Shown here piece after piece: positions 17,537-24,512 of a stretch of DNA of 64,000 nucleotides (its first letter is position 1; each line of letters opens with the position of its first letter). The notes beneath the pieces are model-generated. The model ran no database searches and was not told the DNA's origin. It saw nothing but the letters and a program-made list of their open reading frames with translations. The translations under genes and the position numbers were made by a program. The DNA is from JBBATK01 sp044228685 (GTDB taxonomy: Bacteria; Bacteroidota; Ignavibacteria; Kapaibacteriales; NICIL-2), in the NCBI GenBank assembly GCA_044228685.1, contig JBGAUL010000017.1:1-64000 (forward strand), read 5' to 3'.

Positions 17537-18699
17537 ACAAGGGCCTCGACTGCATAGGATATGAGCTGCACGCGTTCTTCGGCCAAGTAGGCATTTGCAT
17601 TGCGTACTTGGGCTTTATACATGGTGTTAGGATAGCGTTGTTCAACGCTGTAGGCAATGCTGGCAGTATCTACTTTTTCATCCAAGAAAGACATTTGAAC
17701 ACCGGATGCGCGAATCAATCCTCCCAGTTCAAATTTCATTTCTGTGATTTCGCTACCGTTGATCAGACTACGGGCAATGATTTCAGCTGCCGTACGAATA
17801 GCATCGATACGATTGGAGGCTTCTTTGAGTATGCGCCGGGTGTAGAGCTGGGGTCCGCGATGCGTCCAGAATCGTAGTCCAATCCAGCAGCACTGTCTAT
17901 CACTCAGTTCATGCAACTCATTCAGACACTGATGAACGATATGTCGTAGTGCAATGACAATATCACCGGGTTCACGAAGAGACTTCTCAAATCGCAAGCT
18001 TGCGCTAATAGGTTCCGGTGGCACATAGAATGGTAGTTCACGTTTCTTGTGAGCAAGAAGATCACCAACTGTTTGAGCCAGTTTCTTTCCTTCTATTCCG
18101 AATTGAGCAATGAGTTGACGTTGCTGTACTGCTGCAACACGGGAGAGAGTATTCATACCAAAGAGTTGCAGCTTCTCGATACACTCTTCATCAATACCGT
18201 AGTGAGCGAGCATTTCAACGCTGCAGTTTGCAAGAAATGAGGAAGCATGCGACTCCTCAACAATGTATGAGGTGCCTTGTGCACAGTGATATGATGCTAG
18301 CTGTGCCGTCGATGTCGCGGTGGCAATACCCACACAGGCGCTATAGAGTCGTGCAGCACGACGCAAGTCATCTGCTTCTTGGGCATGCACCAGCACCATT
18401 CCCACGCGACACTCTTGCATGTGCGGAGTCATCATCGACAGTGTTTGAAGCACTTCTTCCCACACACTAAGCTCTGTTGCGGGTTTGCGAAAGACCATCA
18501 GCGCATCGGGGGCAAGTCGCTCAGCACGCTGACTACTATCGCCTTCCTCGATCCCCTTTTCTTTTGCTCCGGGTGTACAGCAGAGTACGCTTTGCTGCTG
18601 TATGACAATAACATCTGATTGAATGTTCTCTGCGCGCTGTATTGCTACTGCCGGAAAATCCGGAATTCTAAAGCAGGCATTGTAAGCTGAACGTGGCAT
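17533..18699 (-). CDS. imuB: ImuB-like, catalytically dead Y-family polymerase
   Basis: A scaffold of the SOS mutasome that links the beta clamp to DnaE2. The order of segments matches ImuB: an N-terminal 'YNACFRIPDFPAVAI', a palm-like region with 'LAPDALMV', a helix-hairpin-helix segment ('LQLFGMNTLSRVAAV') and a little-finger-like part. The acidic residues that Y-family enzymes need (Asp in the first motif, Asp-Glu in the second) are missing, as expected of ImuB. 'VQMSFLDEK' near the end resembles a clamp-binding motif (QxSLFD type). The gene is first in the imuB - DUF6504 - small gene - dnaE2 operon. Confidence 0.85.
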   Translation of the reverse strand: MPRSAYNACFRIPDFPAVAIQRAENIQSDVIVIQQQSVLCCTPGAKEKGIEEGDSSQRAERLAPDALMVFRKPATELSVWEEVLQTLSMMTPHMQECRVGMVLVHAQEADDLRRAARLYSACVGIATATSTAQLASYHCAQGTSYIVEESHASSFLANCSVEMLAHYGIDEECIEKLQLFGMNTLSRVAAVQQRQLIAQFGIEGKKLAQTVGDLLAHKKRELPFYVPPEPISASLRFEKSLREPGDIVIALRHIVHQCLNELHELSDRQCCWIGLRFWTHRGPQLYTRRILKEASNRIDAIRTAAEIIARSLINGSEITEMKFELGGLIRASGVQMSFLDEKVDTASIAYSVEQRYPNTMYKAQVRNANAYLAEERVQLISYAVEALV

Positions 18700-18949
18700 A
18701 GCACAGGGTTGTAGTCAGTGAACAACAGTGATTTCTGCAATGACCAATAGACTCTCTACCACAATAAACTCGTCGCTATGCTATGCGCCGCACAGTGAGC
18801 ACCGGACACTAGATCCAAGACTCGATGAGCTCGTCCAACTCCGCTGTACAACACATAAACCAACTACGATATTTATTGCGCCGATGGTGCGCCGGAACAG
18901 TCTCTGTAGTGTATGAGAAATGCAATTACTGCTCAGTATTGCCTCAGGT

Positions 18950-19054
18950 TCTTAATCAGCTCTTAATCAGTTCTTGGTCAGTTCTTGGTCAGCTCTTGAT
19001 TCAGATCCTTGATTCAGATCCTTGATTCAGATTCTTGATTCAGATCCTTGATCC
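18950..19054. repeat. Tandem short repeat, 4 x 11 bp then 4.5 x 13 bp
   Basis: Four 11-base units (TCTTAATCAGC, TCTTAATCAGT, TCTTGGTCAGT, TCTTGGTCAGC) run directly into four 13-base units of TTGATTCAGATCC with one change, plus a partial fifth. It lies about 250 bases upstream of imuB. Confidence 0.85.
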
Positions 19055-19071
19055 ACACACTTCCCCCCTAA

Positions 19072-19104
19072 CTGCATGCTCCGGCTGGTGCCGGAGTCAT
19101 GCAG
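19072..19104. other. Strong stem-loop
   Basis: CTGCATG and CTCCGGC pair with GCCGGAG and CATGCAG around a TGGT loop, with a single bulged T. The 14-bp stem is unusually stable for the region. It could be a terminator hairpin without T-run or part of a small RNA. Confidence 0.6.
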
Positions 19105-19150
19105 GTGCATTGAGTTTGTATCAGCTCTGTCATGAAGCCGATGATGGGGC

Positions 19151-19206
19151 TCTGCGGCGTCCTCTCTACGAGACGGGGGGGACTTCCCGCTAGAGAGGAC
19201 GGCAGA
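19151..19206. other. Second long stem-loop
   Basis: An 11-bp perfect pair CGTCCTCTCTA / TAGAGAGGACG (19158-19168 with 19191-19201) is extended outward by TCTGC / GCAGA. The 22-base loop contains a G-run and a smaller CGGG/CCCG pair. Confidence 0.6.
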
Positions 19207-19351
19207 GATAGCAGCAATACGATCAAATGGCGATGAATGATGACGCGCCTATGCAGCAAGCAAGGTGAGTGCGCGAACTTGTATGAGGACTCTAATGTCA
19301 GATGAAAAACTCAGCGTCGAGTTGAGCAGCACAGCATTGCTGTGATGTGAG

Positions 19352-19391
19352 TGAGATCAGTTAAGATCAACTGAGATCAGCTGAGATCAGC
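19352..19391. repeat. Tandem 10-bp repeat
   Basis: Four consecutive 10-base units: GAGATCAGTT, AAGATCAACT, GAGATCAGCT, GAGATCAGCT, flanked by GTGAG and CTCAC. The period of about one helical turn would put a bound protein on one face. Confidence 0.8.
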
Positions 19392-19857
19392 TCACGAGCT
19401 ATGTGCCTGCTCAGGCAGCAACGACGACTATTCATCTGCTCGGCTGCGGCGCAGGTCGGACAGTAGCGTCGTGATTTATAAGACTCTTGACAGGCACACA
19501 GATGCTCCACACGACGTTATTTATAACCCGTGTACCTGCCACGTCTTGACAATTCACCACACTTCTGCCAGCCCTTGCGCCGAAGCTGCAGAGCAGAAAA
19601 GAAATGCATTAGAATACACCCTCTCACGTTACGACCAGACATCCCAGATGAATGACCGTTGAACATGTCCCCCCGGACCTGTTTTGTGATTGCTCAGTAG
19701 TCTGTACACACAGAACTACCGCTATGTTGTACTAAAAAATCCTAGCGCGAACTATCTCCCTTGTGCATTGCTTCGTGTTGCATTACAGATCTGTCGTCAT
19801 GGACTGCAGAGTCGTGTACAGCAGAGTCTGCAGAGTCATGGACAACACAGCCATGCA

Positions 19858-20724
19858 CTAGGAGCGAAATTTTTTGATGGATGTGGTTACTACTCCAATG
19901 ATCGAGAAATCCATATCCTCAGTCACTTCAATATTCTTATGTGCCTTATTCTCGGCAGCCAAAAGAACACGTTTTCCGTTGCGAACGAAACGCTTGACCG
20001 TGAGCTCGTTGAATACGCGGGCAACAATGATCTCACCGGACTTCGGCACAATTGAGCGATCGATGATGAGAGTATCTCCATCATAAATGCCTATGTCCTT
20101 CATTGAATCACCCACGACATTCACAAAGAATGTGTGCTCAGGATTGTTCACAAGAAACTCCACGATGTCTACGCTCACTGTTTCATCACTCGTCGATACG
20201 GGCGATCCCGCACTTACACTGCTCGACATCAAAGGAAATCTGGTTTGGTGCTTGGTGCCGGTATTGAGACTAAAGACCTCGCGCGATAAACTGCTCAGCA
20301 CCGTGCCGGCTCGCTCCAAGTAATCTCGTACCGCCTGCAACTGCTCCATCGCAGCATCACCTTTGAATTGCTGCAAGACTGAGCGCACTGAATCAAGTAC
20401 CATCTCGCCACTCGTTGCCAGCGAACGCGCCGAAGACGCAACGTCTGCAGCATGCTGCAAGGCTTGTGCATCAGCAGCTCGCGTGAGCATCATTGGCTCG
20501 GTTCCGTTGTGCAGCCAACTCGTTGAAATGTTGTAGCGCGTCTCAAGCTCATGCATGACTTCGGAAGGAATACTCCTGCTTCCCTTTTCCCATGCGTAAA
20601 CACTAACCGCCGAAACATTCATGCATTGACTGTACTCAGCAACCGACATACAAAGAACTGTTGTTCTCGCTTGCTTGTGCCGTGCCCCAATTGCACTGGC
20701 TGAGTTTGAAGATGCTTGTCTCAT
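19858..20724 (-). CDS. LexA/CI-like repressor with S24 self-cleaving peptidase
   Basis: The N-terminal 75 residues form a Cro/CI-type helix-turn-helix ('MSVAEYSQCMNVSAVSVYAW'). A helical linker of about 80 residues follows, then an S24 peptidase domain. The expected self-cleavage bond is Ala-Gly in 'SVSAGSP'. The catalytic Ser is in 'VVGDSMKDIGI' and the Lys in 'LTVKRFV'. It is therefore predicted to repress its targets until RecA-DNA filaments trigger its cleavage. It is transcribed behind the SRAP gene and ahead of the imuB operon. Two matching palindromes lie 35 bases upstream, so it very likely represses itself. Whether it also controls imuB is unproven, as I see no such site there. Confidence 0.9.
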   Translation of the reverse strand: MRQASSNSASAIGARHKQARTTVLCMSVAEYSQCMNVSAVSVYAWEKGSRSIPSEVMHELETRYNISTSWLHNGTEPMMLTRAADAQALQHAADVASSARSLATSGEMVLDSVRSVLQQFKGDAAMEQLQAVRDYLERAGTVLSSLSREVFSLNTGTKHQTRFPLMSSSVSAGSPVSTSDETVSVDIVEFLVNNPEHTFFVNVVGDSMKDIGIYDGDTLIIDRSIVPKSGEIIVARVFNELTVKRFVRNGKRVLLAAENKAHKNIEVTEDMDFSIIGVVTTSIKKFRS

Positions 20725-20758
20725 ACTCGCTCTCGTGATGTGTGTTGAAGACGGTACA

Positions 20759-20777
20759 ATTATACGAAATGTATAAT
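20759..20777. promoter_or_regulatory. Operator 1 of the S24 repressor
   Basis: A perfect 7-bp inverted repeat ATTATAC-GAAAT-GTATAAT. On the minus strand its left part reads TATAAT and could be the -10 element of the repressor gene, so binding would block the promoter. Confidence 0.75.
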
Positions 20778-20780
20778 CAC

Positions 20781-20797
20781 TTATACAAATAGTATAA
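20781..20797. promoter_or_regulatory. Operator 2 of the S24 repressor
   Basis: A perfect 6-bp inverted repeat TTATAC-AAATA-GTATAA with the same 5-base spacer as operator 1. The two centres are 21 bases apart, two helical turns, which favours cooperative binding of two dimers. Confidence 0.75.
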
Positions 20798-20832
20798 AAA
20801 ATATTTTTTGGGTTGGGTGCTTCGGGAGGATC

Positions 20833-21579
20833 TCAGGACCAGAAATCTTTCAATTCTTCAAATTCATGCCGTTCTTGTACCTCAGGGGTGTTGGAATTTT
20901 CTTTGACGGAGTGCACGAGTTTGGATACTGACCAGGCTTCGAGCTGCGCATCGTCGATGGGTAGGAACTGCTGACTAATCGTCTCCTTGTCTGCATTCGG
21001 ATCAATCCACTGTTCTTCCGTCGCACCGCTCAGTATCAAGGGTTGACGCTTTTTGACATTGTGAATGCGCGCCAACAATGGCTGCGCTTCGAGAGTGAGA
21101 ATGCTGAAGGTCTTGTGAATTTCGCCACTCTCCGGATCAACCCATTCTTCATGAATTCCTCCAAAGGAAAAAATATCATTGCTTTTGAGATGTATAAAAA
21201 ATGGGTAGCTCTTCTTGCCAATATGAGTAGATTCAAAGAAACCATCGGTGGCAACCAAGCAGCGTTTGCGTAGCATAGATGAGCGGAATGATGCTTTCTC
21301 AAAGACCGTCTCCGAGCGCGCATTCAGCGTGTTTGAGCGAAAGCGGAATGCTTCTTCCCTGCTCTTCTGCCAGCGAGGAATAAGTCCCCACTGAAAAAAC
21401 TGAAGTCGTTCAGGATTCTCCTGCGTCACAACCGGCATGAGCGGATAGGAAAACGCATTGGCGTGAAAAACCTTGTCGAAGGCAGAATCATCAACCTCCA
21501 TATCATCCAGACCAAACAAGCGCTGGTAATGATCGCGGATGTCAGCTATGGAGCGGGAAATAGAATAGTGAAAGCACAT
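20833..21579 (-). CDS. SRAP-domain (HMCES/YedK-like) abasic-site protein
   Basis: Covalently captures abasic sites in single-stranded DNA through a cysteine that must be residue 2. The ATG at 21579 gives 'MCFHYS', exactly that arrangement; a TTG six bases upstream would add two residues before the Cys and is rejected. Other active-site motifs are 'NTLNARSE' (Asn and Glu) and 'ARIHNVKKRQP' (the conserved His). Its 249 residues fit the family. It lies 108 bases upstream of the S24 repressor in the same direction, which places it in the damage-response cluster. Confidence 0.93.
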   Translation of the reverse strand: MCFHYSISRSIADIRDHYQRLFGLDDMEVDDSAFDKVFHANAFSYPLMPVVTQENPERLQFFQWGLIPRWQKSREEAFRFRSNTLNARSETVFEKASFRSSMLRKRCLVATDGFFESTHIGKKSYPFFIHLKSNDIFSFGGIHEEWVDPESGEIHKTFSILTLEAQPLLARIHNVKKRQPLILSGATEEQWIDPNADKETISQQFLPIDDAQLEAWSVSKLVHSVKENSNTPEVQERHEFEELKDFWS

Positions 21580-21629
21580 GGACAAATATAGAGAGATTGG
21601 TCCGGCATAGCAGACCTAGTCAGCGAATC

Positions 21630-21662
21630 AATACTCAGTCAACATTCAATCAATATTCAATC
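21630..21662. repeat. Short AT-rich 11-bp tandem repeat
   Basis: Three 11-base units: AATACTCAGTC, AACATTCAATC, AATATTCAATC, about 50 bases upstream of the SRAP start. The period equals that of the repeat at 18950. Confidence 0.6.
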
Positions 21663-21943
21663 AACTCTGCTCAACACTACCTCAGCACAGGAGTGTTGAG
21701 TCCACATTCAACAAGCGAAGCGAACAGCAGATAATATCATTCGACGATGCGGAGTATACATTGAAGGCATAGAACTTGTCTGAGTGATTGCTGGCTTCGT
21801 ACATGACATGTCTGACAATATTTTGACAAAACTCAGACACTATACCGATACAATGCAGCTCAGCACAGTCTAGTTTAGCATCGTCTTGAAGGAACACGCA
21901 GATCGCAACCATGCAAACAATTCAACATTTATATCAGTATCGC

Positions 21944-23332
21944 ATGAAAACAACAGCACGCACAAGCATGATATTGCTTGTCTTTTGTCTGCTAGGCTTG
22001 ACATCCACTCGCAGCTTTGCTCAAGAGCGTCAAGTACCATTCGACAGTACCGGCAACCTTATGGTTGTTCATCCCGGCGATGCGGAGAAGCTGGAGATTT
22101 TTACGGAGTATCCGGGCTTTAGTGAAATCAGACTTTTTCAAAAGGTGGATTCGAGTTTTGTTCTGGAAATCACCTACGACAGCCTCGGTATCCAAACGCG
22201 TAATCGCGTGAATTTGTCTGCACCTGATGCACGAAGCTTACGAGAGAAAATAGATGCGGCAATTGCACTCAAGAGTCCGGCTCTTTCGCATAACCAAGAT
22301 GGTCGTCCGAACTTCCTTTCCTTTTCTACCTGGGCGGCAATTGCTTTTTATGGTCCTGCGATTACGTACATAGCACAGCCCGACGAAACCGCTTCCGCCG
22401 CACTTATCTATACCGTTGGTGGACTCGGCGGCTTCTTCATTCCATATTTGGCAACCGAAAACGTTAGTCTCACCAAAGGTCAGGCAGCACTCGCACAGGT
22501 CGGCATGGTCAATGGCGTTATCCATACTATGGATTTATTCATGCTTCTGCGAGGTTCAGATGATTTTACAGATAATGATACGCGCCTTCTCGTTACTTCA
22601 GGAATTGTCGGAGGTATTGCCGGTACTGCCGTTGGACTAAGCGTTGGTGCAAGCTCCAAAATCGAAGAAGGACGAGCTCTAGCCATTTCATCTTTATGGA
22701 CAACGGGTATTGGTCTTGTCAATGGTGCATTTATCTCTGCCGGCGCTCTCGAACTGCGACTAAATGAACGCGTGTTCTTTGGATCTGAACTCGTCTTCTC
22801 CGCGGCTAGTCTCTATGCAGCAATTGAAGTCTCTAAGCTTCAGAATTTCACAGCGGCGGATGCTCAAATCATGAGTATTGCTCCGTGGTTAGGATTAGCA
22901 CTGGGCGGAGCGACACTGACATATATCGAACCGAAAGATTATCAATTGGCGGCTCTTGGTCTGACAGCCTGTTATGGCTTTGGTGCTTATGCGGGATGGG
23001 AACTGGTTAAAGGACATAGCTTTCAATCGAAACACGGAACCTACGTTGGACTAGGCACCCTCGGCGGCGCACTAGTTGGAGCCGGTCTTGGTTTGGCAAT
23101 TAATACGAATGACTTTCGCGCAACGTTTATGGGTGCGGCCTTGGGTGCGACCGCCGGATATCTGACGATGGTCTCTTCCAACGCAGCTGAAGCGAAGGAT
23201 AAAGCAAATCGCTCAGCCCTCGAGTTTGATATGCAACCTAGTTTCTTGCCACAAAGATTTTATACCCAAGGTCCGGGCACAGGCGTCACCACCAAAGTCG
23301 TCCCCAGCCTTAGCGCTCAAATTCGCTTTTAA
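21944..23332 (+). CDS. Unknown exported protein with Gly-rich membrane-like repeats
   Basis: The ATG at 21944 gives a standard signal peptide ('MKTTARTSMILLVF...' ending 'SFAQ'); an ATG 33 bases upstream would only add a polar tail. After about 130 soluble residues ('NLSAPDARSLREKI') there are at least eight hydrophobic Gly/Ala-rich segments ('GIAGTAVGLSVGASS', 'GTLGGALVGAGLGLAI', 'GAALGATAGYLTMV'). They recur with similar spacing and resemble glycine-zipper or porter-like hairpins more than a beta barrel. No family recognised. The gene ends in contact with a palindromic repeat copy. Confidence 0.7.
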   Translation: MKTTARTSMILLVFCLLGLTSTRSFAQERQVPFDSTGNLMVVHPGDAEKLEIFTEYPGFSEIRLFQKVDSSFVLEITYDSLGIQTRNRVNLSAPDARSLREKIDAAIALKSPALSHNQDGRPNFLSFSTWAAIAFYGPAITYIAQPDETASAALIYTVGGLGGFFIPYLATENVSLTKGQAALAQVGMVNGVIHTMDLFMLLRGSDDFTDNDTRLLVTSGIVGGIAGTAVGLSVGASSKIEEGRALAISSLWTTGIGLVNGAFISAGALELRLNERVFFGSELVFSAASLYAAIEVSKLQNFTAADAQIMSIAPWLGLALGGATLTYIEPKDYQLAALGLTACYGFGAYAGWELVKGHSFQSKHGTYVGLGTLGGALVGAGLGLAINTNDFRATFMGAALGATAGYLTMVSSNAAEAKDKANRSALEFDMQPSFLPQRFYTQGPGTGVTTKVVPSLSAQIRF

Positions 23333-23407
23333 CTCCGCGACCTCTGCGGCTCGGCGCGACCGACGTTCTAGAGATGGTGTCTCGCCGAGGCGCGGAGGGC
23401 GCGGAGG
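23333..23407. repeat. Dispersed GC-rich palindromic repeat, copy 6
   Basis: The element fills the whole gap between two converging stop codons: it begins right after the stop at 23332 and ends one base before the opposing stop at 23409. Its loop has diverged ('CGACGTTCTAGAGATGGTG'). The position fits a shared 3' end hairpin for both genes. Confidence 0.85.
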
Positions 23408-23408
23408 T

Positions 23409-24296
23409 TTACATGGATGGTTGGCTTTGTTCGAGTGCGTCTTGTATTGGACGGGGGAGTTTGGAGAGGAAATCGTAGCCTGTTGCGCTTTCGATGGCGC
23501 GAATTGAACAGCGGTATTGTCGCCAATCGTTGGCCATAATGTCGCGTGAGTTAGGCATACGGACTGCGATGACAGAGGTGTTTTGCTGTACGTTGGTGAG
23601 ACCCTGTCCTTTGTCTAAGACAACGATGATTTTGAAGCATTCGGACGGGACCTTTAAACCTCGACCAATAGTGCCCATGTCTGAAGAGTAGATCGGACCA
23701 TCAATCACAAAGAGTTCTTTTGATTGTCGCTTGCATAACTCCTCACAATAGTCCTCGAGACGCAGCCAGGGTCCCGCATTCAATTCATGAAATTGTGGTA
23801 GCAGATTTGTCGTGTAAAATGTCGTGAGATTATCCGCGTCCGATCTCGTTCGCTCCTCACTGCGACACATATGACCACGATCATAGCCGCTGTTGGTGTA
23901 ATCCCGGTGCAGAGTATGAAAGTACTGCTCTCCTAAGTCCGGATCCGGCAGGAATTCTCCGCGATGACGCTTGGCATCACCGAACCACCAGGCGCTGAGA
24001 TTGTAACTGACCCAATTAGGATTGTGAGTGGAGTTGTTGTAGGATGTGACGTATTGAGATCGACGAATGAGGATATCGTCTGAGGGATCGGCGTCTGTCG
24101 GCAACCCAAGAGCAAGGTGAAGATCTGCGTTCCCAACATTCGTTTCTGCCAAAAACTGACCCGCTTGCTGGCTTATATCCTGGATTTTATGCTCATGTGC
24201 TTCGTGCCGTCCCCAGCGCATGATTCCCCTGCTCAGCAGCACTAAAAGTGCCAGTGCAATGACGATAAACGTTATTCTCCGTTGCCTTGATTTCAT
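23409..24296 (-). CDS. DNA/RNA non-specific endonuclease (NUC1 family)
   Basis: An N-terminal membrane anchor or uncleaved signal ('ITFIVIALALLVLLS') places the catalytic part outside the cytoplasm. The NUC1 active-site motif is present as 'YDRGHMCRSEERT', with the general-base His in DRGH. 'TTNLLPQFHELNAGPW' carries the Asn that holds the metal. Its 295 residues fit exported family members, which degrade nucleic acids outside the cell for nutrient use or in biofilm turnover. It converges with the gene at 21944. Confidence 0.9.
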   Translation of the reverse strand: MKSRQRRITFIVIALALLVLLSRGIMRWGRHEAHEHKIQDISQQAGQFLAETNVGNADLHLALGLPTDADPSDDILIRRSQYVTSYNNSTHNPNWVSYNLSAWWFGDAKRHRGEFLPDPDLGEQYFHTLHRDYTNSGYDRGHMCRSEERTRSDADNLTTFYTTNLLPQFHELNAGPWLRLEDYCEELCKRQSKELFVIDGPIYSSDMGTIGRGLKVPSECFKIIVVLDKGQGLTNVQQNTSVIAVRMPNSRDIMANDWRQYRCSIRAIESATGYDFLSKLPRPIQDALEQSQPSM

Positions 24297-24409
24297 AGCT
24301 CAGCGTCTCATTCCGTGATAAACGAAGATAACACTCCTCCAGAATGAACCGTGCTAATGTCGTCGAAGTGCTATTTTTGCAGACGACAATTCTATCCATT
24401 GTCAAAAAC

Positions 24410-24483
24410 GCGCCCGTAGCTCAGCTGGATAGAGCAACAGCCTTCTAAGCTGTGGGTCACAGGTTCGAATCCTGTCGGGCGTG
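24410..24483 (+). tRNA. tRNA-Arg (anticodon TCT)
   Basis: Cloverleaf: acceptor GCGCCCG / CGGGCGT (with one G-T pair), D-arm GCTCAGCTGGATAGAGC, anticodon stem ACAGC / GCTGT with loop CTTCTAA, T-arm ACAGG-TTCGAAT-CCTGT, discriminator G. CCA is not encoded. Reads AGA codons. Confidence 0.95.
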
Positions 24484-24512
24484 CACTATCCTTCCAACGG
24501 CAAAGATTGATT

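Larger units (their letters stand above)
18700..19857. other. Repeat- and hairpin-rich noncoding region
   Basis: No gene with credible codon use is seen in 1.16 kb. It holds short tandem repeats at 18950-19054 and 19352-19391, hairpins at 19072-19104 and 19151-19206, a duplicated 'ATTTATAA' context near 19472 and 19519, and three copies of GCAGAGTC near 19808-19838. It probably includes the imuB promoter and the 3' end of the repressor transcript. Confidence 0.7.

Noticed and set aside
18950..19054. Possible CRISPR array
   Set aside because: Units are 11-13 bases with no spacers between them and no cas genes nearby.
18728..19662. Several open frames of 60-80 residues between imuB and the repressor
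   Set aside because: They overlap tandem repeats and hairpins, have low-complexity translations and no ribosome binding sites.
22238..22722. Minus-strand frames opposite the Gly-rich exported protein
   Set aside because: Antisense shadows of a well-supported gene with a signal peptide on the plus strand.
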